From the NCBI GenBank assembly GCA_944387865.1, contig CALXGN010000002.1, forward strand, positions 148,641 to 212,640: DNA of 64,000 nt. Direction: 5' to 3'. This document shows positions 33,208 through 40,629 of this stretch, in pieces; the first letter of the stretch is position 1; every line of letters begins with the position of its first letter. The notes under the pieces are model-generated. The model saw nothing but the letters and a program-made list of their open reading frames with translations. It ran no database searches and had not been told where the DNA came from. A program made the position numbers and the translations under genes. The stretch comes from Scatomorpha stercorigallinarum. Its GTDB lineage: Bacteria > Bacillota > Clostridia > Oscillospirales > Oscillospiraceae.

Positions 33208-34758
33208 GTGTGGCGCGAATATGAGCGGATGCTCGACTACAACGCCTCCATCCAGCTGGACGACAACGTGCGCGTGAACGAGAACTTCTTCGTCGGGCGG
33301 CAGTGGGAGGGCGTGGAGTCCAACGGGCTGCCGACGCCGGTGTTCAACTTCCTCAAGCGCGTGACGCTCTTCACCGTGGCCTCCTGCACATCCGACAACG
33401 TGAAGCTGGCGGCTTCGCCGCTGGGCGGGGGGCGCGCCGCGCGCCGGGCCGCCGAGGCCGTGAACGCGCAGTTCGAGGAGATATTCGAGCGCAACGGCAT
33501 CACCGTGATGCTGAGGGAATTTTTGCGCAACGCCGCCGTGGACGGCGACGCCGCCACCTACACCTACTGGGACGCGGAGGCGGACGCCGGCGGCGGGCGG
33601 CGCGGCGCGGTGGTGACGGAGATCGTGCGCAACACGCGCGTCGGATTCGGCAACACGGCCGAGCGGCGCGTGGAGGAGCAGCCGTACATCCTGATAAAGC
33701 GCCGCGAGCTGACGCCGGAGCTCAGGGAGCGGGCCCGGAAGCTCGGCTGCGCGCAGTGGGAGGAGATCGAGAGCGACGCGGACGAGGAGTATCAGGACGG
33801 CTATAAGGACACGGGCGGGCGCACGACCGTGCTGCTCAGGCTGTGGAAAAACGACGAGACGGGCACGGTGTGGGCCTGCGAGTGCGCCCGCGGGGCGATG
33901 ATACGCGAGCCCTGGGACCTGGGGCTGCGGCGCTACCCCGTCACCTGGATGTGCTGGGACAACGTGCAGGACAGCTATCACGGGCAGGCCATGCTCACGG
34001 GGCTGATACCCAACCAGATATACATCAACAAGCTCTTCGCCATGACCATGACCTCGCTGATGATGACGGCGTACCCGAAGATCATCTATGACCGCACGCG
34101 CATCGCCCACTGGGACAACGGCATCGGGCGGGCCATCGGCGTCAGCGGCGGGGACATGTCCGGCGTGGCGAGGATACTCGAGCCGGCGCAGATCTCGCCG
34201 CAGATCGCGCAGTTCATCTCGCTCACGCAGGAGCTGACGCAGTCAAACCTCGGCGCGACGAGCGTGGCACTCGGCGAGGCGAGGCCGGACAACACCAGCG
34301 CGATCATCGCATTGCAGCGCGCGGCGGCCACGCCCAACGAGCTCACGCGCCAGGCGCTGTACCAGTCCGTGGAGGACCTGGGGCGCATATACATCGATTT
34401 TATGGCGGGGTATTACGGCGTGCGCACGGTGGAGCTGGAGCCCGACCCGGCGCTGCCGCGGGAGGTGCTCGACTTCGCCGCCGGGGAGCTGGCGCTGACC
34501 GAGGGCGGGAAGATCGAGGCCAGCTTCGACTTCGGCGCGCTGCGCTCTCTGCCCATGAGGCTCAAGCTGGACGTGGGGGCCTCCGCCTACTGGAGCGAGG
34601 TCGCCTCCGTGCAGACGCTGGACAACCTGCTCGCCGGCGGGCACATCGACATTCTGGATTACTTAGAGCGCGTGCCGGACAGCTGCGTGACCGACCGCCG
34701 GGGGCTGGTCGAGGCCATACGCTCACGTCGCGCCGCAGAGGCCGGCGGGCAGGGCTGA
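33208..34758 (+). CDS. Phage portal protein
   Basis: This 516-residue protein would be the dodecameric portal, the DNA gate in one capsid vertex. Recognisable stretches are the N-terminal NENFFVGRQWEGV, the central WDNVQDSYHGQAMLTGLIPNQ and the helical NTSAIIALQRAAATPNELTR, a pattern shared by portal proteins of related Firmicutes phages. GTG at 33208 is used here. The frame is open back to a CTG at 33181 (LKKEISARSVWREY) preceded by GAGGTGAGAGG, which may be the true start. Confidence 0.82.
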   Translation: MWREYERMLDYNASIQLDDNVRVNENFFVGRQWEGVESNGLPTPVFNFLKRVTLFTVASCTSDNVKLAASPLGGGRAARRAAEAVNAQFEEIFERNGITVMLREFLRNAAVDGDAATYTYWDAEADAGGGRRGAVVTEIVRNTRVGFGNTAERRVEEQPYILIKRRELTPELRERARKLGCAQWEEIESDADEEYQDGYKDTGGRTTVLLRLWKNDETGTVWACECARGAMIREPWDLGLRRYPVTWMCWDNVQDSYHGQAMLTGLIPNQIYINKLFAMTMTSLMMTAYPKIIYDRTRIAHWDNGIGRAIGVSGGDMSGVARILEPAQISPQIAQFISLTQELTQSNLGATSVALGEARPDNTSAIIALQRAAATPNELTRQALYQSVEDLGRIYIDFMAGYYGVRTVELEPDPALPREVLDFAAGELALTEGGKIEASFDFGALRSLPMRLKLDVGASAYWSEVASVQTLDNLLAGGHIDILDYLERVPDSCVTDRRGLVEAIRSRRAAEAGGQG

Positions 34759-34800
34759 GGAGCTATCACACACGGCCGCAGAGGCCGGGAAAGGAGAAAT

Positions 34801-35325
34801 ATGGAGGAAAACAGCATCAAAAGAGGCGCGGAGCGGGCCTTCTGGCCCGGCGAGGGCGAGATCCGGGGCCCGGGCATGGGCCCTGCCGGGGCGCAGCGCG
34901 TCTGGGAGCTCAGCGACGGGCGCGGGCAGCGCGTGCGCGTGGGCACGGAGGAGCTGCTCGCGCTGGCGGAGAGGGCGCTCGCCGGCGGCGCGCTGCCGGC
35001 GTATGAGCGCCGCGCGCAGGAGTGCAGGGCGTTCCTGGAGCGCTTCCCGGAGGAGGCCGCGAGGCTCTCCGCAGGGGAGAGGGCCGTGGTGCCGCGCGAG
35101 GTGTGGCGGCGCGTGAGGGCCGGCGAGAGCCTGGCCGGGGCCTATGGCGACTATCTGCTGCGCTCGCAGCTGGCCCGGCGCGAGCGGGAACTGGACGAGC
35201 TCAGGCAGGAGCTCGACGCGCTCAGGCAGGAGCGCGAGAACGCCGCGCGCAGCACCGGGCGCGTGCGCTCGGCCGGCGAGGGCGAGATATTCGACCCGGT
35301 GGCCGTGGGCTGGAACAGCGTCTGA
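34801..35325 (+). CDS. Putative phage scaffold protein
   Basis: A 174-residue, highly charged helical protein. The C-terminal third is a clear coiled coil (LARRERELDELRQELDALRQ, 130-150) with a short tail ending DPVAVGWNSV. Size, coiled coil and position between portal and capsid genes fit a scaffold protein, which shapes the procapsid and is later removed. No enzyme motif is seen. Confidence 0.65.
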   Translation: MEENSIKRGAERAFWPGEGEIRGPGMGPAGAQRVWELSDGRGQRVRVGTEELLALAERALAGGALPAYERRAQECRAFLERFPEEAARLSAGERAVVPREVWRRVRAGESLAGAYGDYLLRSQLARRERELDELRQELDALRQERENAARSTGRVRSAGEGEIFDPVAVGWNSV

Positions 35326-35327
35326 GC

Positions 35328-35725
35328 GGCCGACGGCCGCGGGTAGTGGCCTGCGGCCTGGGCTACGGGAGGCTGGCAGGGACTTATGCGGGGAAGCTCC
35401 GCTCGGCGGCCAACGGCCGCGGGTGTTTGCCTGCGGCCTGGGCTACGGGAGGCTGGCAGGAGGCTATGCGGGGAAGCTCCGCTCGGCTTTCGCCTCGCGG
35501 AGCCGGTCCTACGGCGGCGTGAGGGGGCGGGTTGGACTTATGGCACCCCTCCGGCCGCACTTTCGTGCGGCCACCTCCCCTGCGCGGCAGGGGAGGCGAG
35601 GCAGAGGGCTGCGCCACGGCCTATTATTGGAACGTTCCCGTCAATGAGGCGCGCAGCGCAGATGCCTCCAGGCGCAGCCTGGCGCGCAGCGCAGATGCCT
35701 CCGGACGCAGTCCGGGCGCAGCCTG
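35328..35725 (+). repeat. Repeats R4, R3 and R5 between scaffold and capsid genes
   Basis: No gene is visible. Two R4 units of about 78 bases (35328-35405 and 35406-35485) begin GCGGCC[G/A]ACGGCCGCGGGT. One R3 block (35544-35600, hairpin 35553-35572) and R5 hairpins at 35668-35682 and 35701-35715 follow. The capsid ribosome binding site comes after these. Confidence 0.75.
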
Positions 35726-35755
35726 GGGAAAAATTATTTTTGAAAGGAAGATCAT

Positions 35756-36811
35756 ATGGCGATCAATCTGGCGAGCAAATTTTCCAAGTATGTTGACGAC
35801 GCCTTTGCGCGGGAGAGCCTGCTGCGCGGGGCGGTGAACAACAAGGTGGAGTTCACGGGCGTCAACGAGGTCTCCGTCTATGCCGTGGACAAGATGGAGA
35901 TGAACGACTATCAGCTGGGCGGCACCTCGCGCTATGGCGAGGTGAAGGAGCTGGGCGACCGCGTGCAGACCTTTAAGATCGAGCGCGACCGCTCCTTCAC
36001 CGGCTCCATCGACGAGGGCAACGCCCAGGACCAGTACAACGTAAAGGACGCCTCCACAAGGCTGCACGTGCAGATACGCGACGTGGTGATGCCCGAGATC
36101 GAGCGCTACGTGCTCGGCAAATGGGCGCTGGGCGGCGGCAAGATCGTGGGCGGGGCCGCGCCCACCACGGAGACCCTGCTAGGCCTGATACAGGCGGGCG
36201 CGAGCTACATGAACAACAACTATGTGCCGCGCCGGGGCCGCGGGCTGTTCATATCCGAGACCTACGCGGCCATGCTGCCGAACCTGTCGAATCTGACGTA
36301 CCTCGACCAGCTCGGCGCGCAGGCACTGACCGAAAACAGCCTGCCGCGCGTGGCGGGCTTCGACGTGCACGTGGTGCCCGACGGCGACATGCCGGAGGAC
36401 GTCTATTTCATCCTGCAGCACAAGGACGCCTGCCCCTTCGCCCAGAAGCTGGCCAAGTACAAGATACAGAAGGACCCGATGGGCATAGACGGCAACGTCA
36501 TCGAGGGGCGTGTGCGCTACTGGGCCGGCGTGCTGGCCGAGAAGTGCGCGGGCGTCTATGTCTACGCGGCCGCGGACAGCGTGCTCGCCGCGCCGCAGAT
36601 AGCCATGAGCGGCGCGGTGGCCACCGTCACCGCCGCGGGCGCGGAGATCGGCTACACGCTGGACGGCAGCGACCCGCGCTACAGCGCCGGCGCGCTCGAG
36701 CTGGCCTCCGGCGGCACGGTGACGCTCAAGGACGGCGAAGTGCTCCGCTGCTACGCCCACGCGGAGGGCAAGTACCCCTCCGGCCTGGCCGAACAGGCCT
36801 ATTCGGCCTGA
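35756..36811 (+). CDS. Phage major capsid protein with C-terminal Ig-like domain
   Basis: A 351-residue protein. The first ~280 residues look like a major capsid protein of the P22/N4-related kind (ASKFSKYVDDAFARESLL, DRSFTGSIDEGNAQDQYN, FISETYAAMLPNL, FILQHKDACPFAQ, VRYWAGVLAEKCAGVYVY). From about residue 281 a separate small domain follows (GAEIGYTLDGSDPRYSAG..GEVLRCYAHAEG). This is the chitobiase/Fn3-like fold frequently used as a surface decoration that binds carbohydrates. A strong ribosome binding site (GAAAGGAAG) precedes it. Confidence 0.85.
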   Translation: MAINLASKFSKYVDDAFARESLLRGAVNNKVEFTGVNEVSVYAVDKMEMNDYQLGGTSRYGEVKELGDRVQTFKIERDRSFTGSIDEGNAQDQYNVKDASTRLHVQIRDVVMPEIERYVLGKWALGGGKIVGGAAPTTETLLGLIQAGASYMNNNYVPRRGRGLFISETYAAMLPNLSNLTYLDQLGAQALTENSLPRVAGFDVHVVPDGDMPEDVYFILQHKDACPFAQKLAKYKIQKDPMGIDGNVIEGRVRYWAGVLAEKCAGVYVYAAADSVLAAPQIAMSGAVATVTAAGAEIGYTLDGSDPRYSAGALELASGGTVTLKDGEVLRCYAHAEGKYPSGLAEQAYSA

Positions 36812-36871
36812 CTTATCGCGCGGGGAGGCAGATGAGCCTCCCCGCACATTTTGGGAAAGGAGGGACACACG

Positions 36872-37282
36872 ATGGCGCTGGTGGGCGAGATATTCGACGC
36901 GGCGATGGCGCTGATGGACGAGCTCTCCGCCGAGGGGGAGGCGCGCTGCGAGCGCACGGAGGACTACCGGCACCGGACGCCGGCGGCGGTGAACATGATG
37001 CTCGCCGAGCTGGCGGAGATGGCGGGCTGCCGCGGCGAGTGGCTGCCCGTGGAGGGGCTGGACGACCCCGTGCCCGGCGTGGGCGCGGCCTACGCCCGCG
37101 GGGCGATGGCCTACGGCCTGGCCGCCGCGCTGCTGGTGGACGAAAACCCCGGCTCGGCGGCATTTTTCCATGAGCGCTATGAGGAGCTGCGCAACCTGCA
37201 CCTGGCCCGGCTGCCCGCCCGGCCCGAGAGGATTCGCGACCTCTACGGCGGCGTGGAATACGGCGGCTTTTCCCGCTGGTAG
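36872..37282 (+). CDS. Putative phage head-tail connector protein
   Basis: A 136-residue helical protein (VGEIFDAAMALMDELSAEGE, TPAAVNMMLAELAEMAGCRGE, ENPGSAAFFHERYEEL). Its position right after the capsid gene and its helical make-up fit an adaptor or connector protein. I see no specific motif. ATG at 36872 follows AAAGGAGGG; an in-frame upstream start overlaps that site. Confidence 0.6.
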   Translation: MALVGEIFDAAMALMDELSAEGEARCERTEDYRHRTPAAVNMMLAELAEMAGCRGEWLPVEGLDDPVPGVGAAYARGAMAYGLAAALLVDENPGSAAFFHERYEELRNLHLARLPARPERIRDLYGGVEYGGFSRW

Positions 37283-37570
37283 CGGCCGACGGCCGCGGGT
37301 GTTTGCCTGCGGCCTGGGCTACGGGAGGTGGGAGGAAACTTAGGAGGGAAGCTCCGCTCGGCGTTGCCTCGCGGAGCCTGTCCTACGGGAGCGGCCGACG
37401 GCCGTGGGTATTTGCCTGCGGGCGGCCGACGGCCGTGGGTATTTGCCTGCGGGCGGCCGACGGCCGCGGGTATCTGCCTGCGGCGCGGGCTACGGGAGGT
37501 TGGCAGGGACTTATGCGGGGAAGCTCCGCCCGGCGTTGCCTTGCGGAGCCTGTCCGACGGGGCGCGGGGG
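37283..37570 (+). repeat. Repeat R4 cluster with a tandem 31-base unit
   Basis: No gene is visible. Two R4 units flank three tandem 31-base units starting GCGGCCGACGGCCGTGGGTA (about 37391-37483). Units are nearly identical and adjacent without spacers, so this is a tandem repeat and not a CRISPR array. Confidence 0.75.
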
Positions 37571-37608
37571 CCGCGGCACAGCGTATCACATCATGGAAAG
37601 GAGAAAAC

Positions 37609-38463
37609 ATGCCGACAAATTATGATCCGGGGGTGGATTACTCCGCCCTCATTGCACAGGAGGCGGCCAAGGGCGTGAACGCCAACAGGCCGCTGCTGGC
37701 GGCCTATGAGACGGCGCGCAACGCGAAGATTGCCGGCGAGGGGCTGGGCTACGCGCAGACGCACGTCTACACCCAGGAAGCCGGTAGGCCGCGCTATTAC
37801 TACACGGCCACCGACCAGAGCGGCTACATCGACGAGCTGTATGACGCGGCGCGCTCGCGCTCGCTCTCCGCCCTGGAGGGGGCCTATGAGGCGCAGCTGG
37901 CGGCCCTTGACGGCGAGGCGGACGCCCTGCCCGCCGCCTACCGCGCGGCCAAAAACGCCGCCGCCGGCTCGTCCGCCGTGGAGCGGCGGAACATCGACGA
38001 GAGCTTCGCCGCCGCCGGGCTCAACTCCGGCGCCGCCGCCCAGGCGCGGTTGAGCATGAGCACCCAGCTGCTGGGCGAGCTCTCCGCGCTGGACGCCGAA
38101 AAAGCGGCGCGGGAGGCCGACATTTCGGCCCGGCGCACGGCCGCCCTGGCCGAATACCGCTCCGCCATCGCCGCCGCCGTGGCGGAAAACGAGACGGCGC
38201 GGGCGCGCGCCCTCTATGAAGAGGCCGTGCGCGTGGACGAGAGCTACCGCGAGGCCGAGCAGGAGCTGGCGCTGCAGGAGAGCTATCTTGACATGCTGCC
38301 GGAGATCACCGCGGCCTACGCCTCCGCCGGCGCTCCGGCGGGCGGGACGTACAGCGCCGCGCGCGTGGAAAAAGACGAGGAGGAGCGCGCGCCAGGCGCC
38401 GCTTCAGCCTCTCGCAGCGCGGCTTCCGGCGGCGGCGGAAAGCGCCTGATCGCCCTTATGTGA
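37609..38463 (+). CDS. Hypothetical phage structural protein (helical)
   Basis: A 284-residue, Ala/Glu-rich, largely helical protein. The middle reads AYRAAKNAAAGSSAVERRNIDESFAAAGLNSGAA, and long heptad-like stretches run from 150 to 240. It resembles internal-virion or ejection proteins of short-tailed phages, but no motif is decisive. The start is the ATG after AAAGGAG. A strong terminator follows, so this is the last gene of the phage operon. Confidence 0.6.
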   Translation: MPTNYDPGVDYSALIAQEAAKGVNANRPLLAAYETARNAKIAGEGLGYAQTHVYTQEAGRPRYYYTATDQSGYIDELYDAARSRSLSALEGAYEAQLAALDGEADALPAAYRAAKNAAAGSSAVERRNIDESFAAAGLNSGAAAQARLSMSTQLLGELSALDAEKAAREADISARRTAALAEYRSAIAAAVAENETARARALYEEAVRVDESYREAEQELALQESYLDMLPEITAAYASAGAPAGGTYSAARVEKDEEERAPGAASASRSAASGGGGKRLIALM

Positions 38464-38483
38464 CAGTTAAATATTTACAGCAA

Positions 38484-38527
38484 GCGCCCCGGGACGCCGT
38501 ATCTGGCGGGCCGGGGCGTTTTTTATT
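38484..38527 (+). terminator. Terminator of the phage operon
   Basis: Outer stem GCGCCCCGG/CCGGGGCG with an inner imperfect stem, then TTTTTT. It marks the right end of the phage structural module. Confidence 0.82.
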
Positions 38528-38625
38528 TACGTTATTTACCTGCTTTGCAGTTAAAAATGGTATGCTGTTGTTTTGAGGTGACGTGACCGGCATAGAATAT
38601 AACTTGTCCAAAAGGAGGAATTGGC

Positions 38626-39477
38626 ATGACAGAATTGGCTGTGACATCGGAGCGGCTCGCGGAATTTGCCTCCGCGCTCCGCGCCGAGGAGCGGCTGCCG
38701 GCGACGGTGGAGAAGTACGTCCGCGACGTGCGGCGCTTCGGCGACTGGCTGGGCGGCGCGCCCGCCAGCCGCGAATCCGCGGCGGAGTGGCGGGAGCAGC
38801 TTGCCGGCCGGCTCTCGGCGGCCACCGTGAACGCCATGCTGGCGGCGCTGAACAAGTTCTTCGCCGTCATGGGCCGGGCGGACTGCCGCGTGAAGCCGCT
38901 GCGGACGCAGAGGCGCGCCTTCCGCTCGGCAGGGCGCGAGCTGACGCGCGGGGAATACGAGCGGCTGGTGGCCGCGGCGCGCGGCATGGGCCGCGAGCGC
39001 ACCGCGCTTGTGATGGAGACGCTCTGCGCCACGGGCATCCGCGTTTCCGAGCTGCGGTATATCACCGTGGAGGCCGCGAGGGCCGGGCGCGCGGTGGTGC
39101 GGCTGAAGGGCAAGACGCGCGAGATACTGATACCGGAGAAGCTGAAGCGCGCGCTGCTGCGCTATGCGAAAACGAAAAAAACCGCCTCCGGCGAGGTGTT
39201 CCTCACCAGAAACGGCAAAACCCTGTCGCGCAAGCAGGTGTGGGCGGAGATGAAGGCGGTGTGCGACCGCGCGGGCGTCCCCCGCTCGAAAGTGTTCCCG
39301 CACAACCTGCGGCACCTTTTCGCGCGCATGTTCTATGAGCTCACGCTCGACGTGGCCAAGCTGGCGGACGTGATGGGGCACTCGAACATCGAGACCACGC
39401 GCATCTATCTGATCTCAACCGGCGAGGAGCACATGCGGCTGCTCGACCGGCTGGAGCTGGTACTGGCAACAGAATAG
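38626..39477 (+). CDS. Tyrosine recombinase, catalytically intact
   Basis: A 283-residue XerC/XerD-like recombinase. An N-terminal SAM-like core-binding domain (residues 8-85) precedes the catalytic domain. All key residues are visible: R139 (TGIRVSEL), the beta-hairpin lysine in LKGKTRE, H226-R229 (HNLRH), H252 (GHSNIETT) and nucleophile Y261. AAAAGGAGG precedes the ATG. Its stop codon lies inside the left 17-bp inverted repeat of the adjacent invertible-looking segment, so it stays intact in either orientation. It may be the inversion recombinase; it could also be the prophage integrase. Confidence 0.9.
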   Translation: MTELAVTSERLAEFASALRAEERLPATVEKYVRDVRRFGDWLGGAPASRESAAEWREQLAGRLSAATVNAMLAALNKFFAVMGRADCRVKPLRTQRRAFRSAGRELTRGEYERLVAAARGMGRERTALVMETLCATGIRVSELRYITVEAARAGRAVVRLKGKTREILIPEKLKRALLRYAKTKKTASGEVFLTRNGKTLSRKQVWAEMKAVCDRAGVPRSKVFPHNLRHLFARMFYELTLDVAKLADVMGHSNIETTRIYLISTGEEHMRLLDRLELVLATE

Positions 39478-39532
39478 CTGTTTTGTCCTCAAGCGCTGAG
39501 GGCAATACATAACACACTGTGCAGTACAAGTA

Positions 39533-39561
39533 AGTTTAGCACAGTTAATTCAATATTTCAA
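39533..39561 (-). promoter_or_regulatory. Promoter inside the putative invertible segment
   Basis: On the minus strand, TTGAAA (39556-39561), a 17-base spacer ending TGC and TAAACT (39533-39538) form an extended -10 promoter. It points left, into the end of the intact recombinase gene. Confidence 0.6.
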
Positions 39562-39632
39562 GCCCTTTGCCTCCATTTTGGGCATGGAAAATCAGGCCGA
39601 AGAAAGTCGATTTTTCGTCGGCCGGCGTGAGC

Positions 39633-39677
39633 GCGCCCGGACAGCTGCTGAGACGGCTGCCCGGGCGCTTTCTTTAT
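39633..39677 (+). terminator. Terminator inside the putative invertible segment
   Basis: Stem GCGCCCGG/CCGGGCGC, extended by CAGC/GCTG with a one-base bulge, is followed by TTTCTTTAT. Confidence 0.75.
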
Positions 39678-39764
39678 GCCCAAATTATCGTAACGTCCTG
39701 CTAAAGCGCAAAAAATCAGGACAAAACAGCTATTTGGTAGAGAACGCATGGAGAGGGTGGCGCG

Positions 39765-40613
39765 ATGAGGGATAAGGACGGCACATACCTGGACGAGCAG
39801 GCCATCGAGGCCTATCTGGACGACCTGGCTCGCCGCGGCCGCGGCGCGGGCACCATACAGGCCTACCGCAGCAAGCTCAACTCCCTGCTCGGCGCGCTGC
39901 CGGAGGGCGGGGAGATCACCCGCGAGTCGCTGGAGGACTGGCGGCAGGGCATGGCCGAGGCCGGCTATTCCACCGGCACGGTGAACGCCGCGCTCTCGGT
40001 GGTGAACGGCTTCCTCAGCTTTGCCGGGCGGCGCGAGCTGCAGATGCAGCGCGGCGTCCCCGAGCCGGAGGCGGCCGCGCCCGAGCTGCGGCGCGAGGAG
40101 TACATACGCCTTTTGCAGGCGGCAAAACAGCTGCGGCGCGAGCGGGCCTATATGCTCACAAAGGTGTTCGCCACCACGGGCCTCACCGTAAGCGAGCTGC
40201 CGCGGCTGACGGCGCAGGCCGTGGAGGAGGGGGCCGTGGTGAGCTTCCCCAGCGGCACGCGGCGCGTTTCCGTCGTCCCGCGCTGCCTGCGGGAGGAGCT
40301 GCTGGGCTTCGCGCGGCGCGCGGGCGCCATGGAGGGGCCCATATTCACCACGCGCGGCGGCGCGCCGCTCAGCCGCACGTATGTTTCGGACACCATACGG
40401 GCTCTGAGCGCACCGGCGCGCGTGGAGCCGGAAAAGTGCAACCCGCGCAGCCTGCGGCGGCTGTACCTGGCCACCAAGAGCCATCTGGAGGAGGGTGTGG
40501 CCGCCTTCCTCGCCGGGGCCTACGAGCGGATGCTCGAAAACGAGCAGCTGAGCGTAGGCTGGGAGGACCCGATGTTCAGTTTTGTACAGAGCGCCCGCGC
40601 AGGCGGGATATGA
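39765..40613 (+). CDS. Degenerate tyrosine recombinase-like protein
   Basis: A 282-residue protein with the same two-domain layout as the recombinase upstream but without its active site. The first catalytic Arg is T141 (TGLTVSEL). The HxxRH motif reads RSLRR (228-232), keeping only the central Arg. The end (LAGAYERMLENEQL) lacks the second His and the Tyr. The core-binding domain is well kept, so it may still bind DNA and act as a partner or directionality factor. It is transcribed toward the adhesin gene, 16 bases away, probably in one operon. GGAGAGGGTGG precedes the ATG. Confidence 0.82.
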   Translation: MRDKDGTYLDEQAIEAYLDDLARRGRGAGTIQAYRSKLNSLLGALPEGGEITRESLEDWRQGMAEAGYSTGTVNAALSVVNGFLSFAGRRELQMQRGVPEPEAAAPELRREEYIRLLQAAKQLRRERAYMLTKVFATTGLTVSELPRLTAQAVEEGAVVSFPSGTRRVSVVPRCLREELLGFARRAGAMEGPIFTTRGGAPLSRTYVSDTIRALSAPARVEPEKCNPRSLRRLYLATKSHLEEGVAAFLAGAYERMLENEQLSVGWEDPMFSFVQSARAGGI

Positions 40614-40629
40614 AAGGAGAATGCGGAAA

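Larger units (their letters stand above)
39473..39734. other. Putative invertible promoter segment bounded by 17-bp inverted repeats
   Basis: AATAGCTGTTTTGTCCT at 39473-39489 is repeated exactly in inverse orientation at 39718-39734. Between them lie 228 bases with a minus-strand promoter (39533-39561) and a plus-strand terminator (39633-39677). In the present orientation the promoter points away from the downstream recombinase-adhesin genes and the terminator blocks read-through. Inversion would place the promoter about 85 bases before the next gene's ATG. This is an inference from layout. Confidence 0.7.

Noticed and set aside
37391..37483. CRISPR-like direct repeats
   Set aside because: The 31-base units are contiguous, with no unique spacers and no cas genes.
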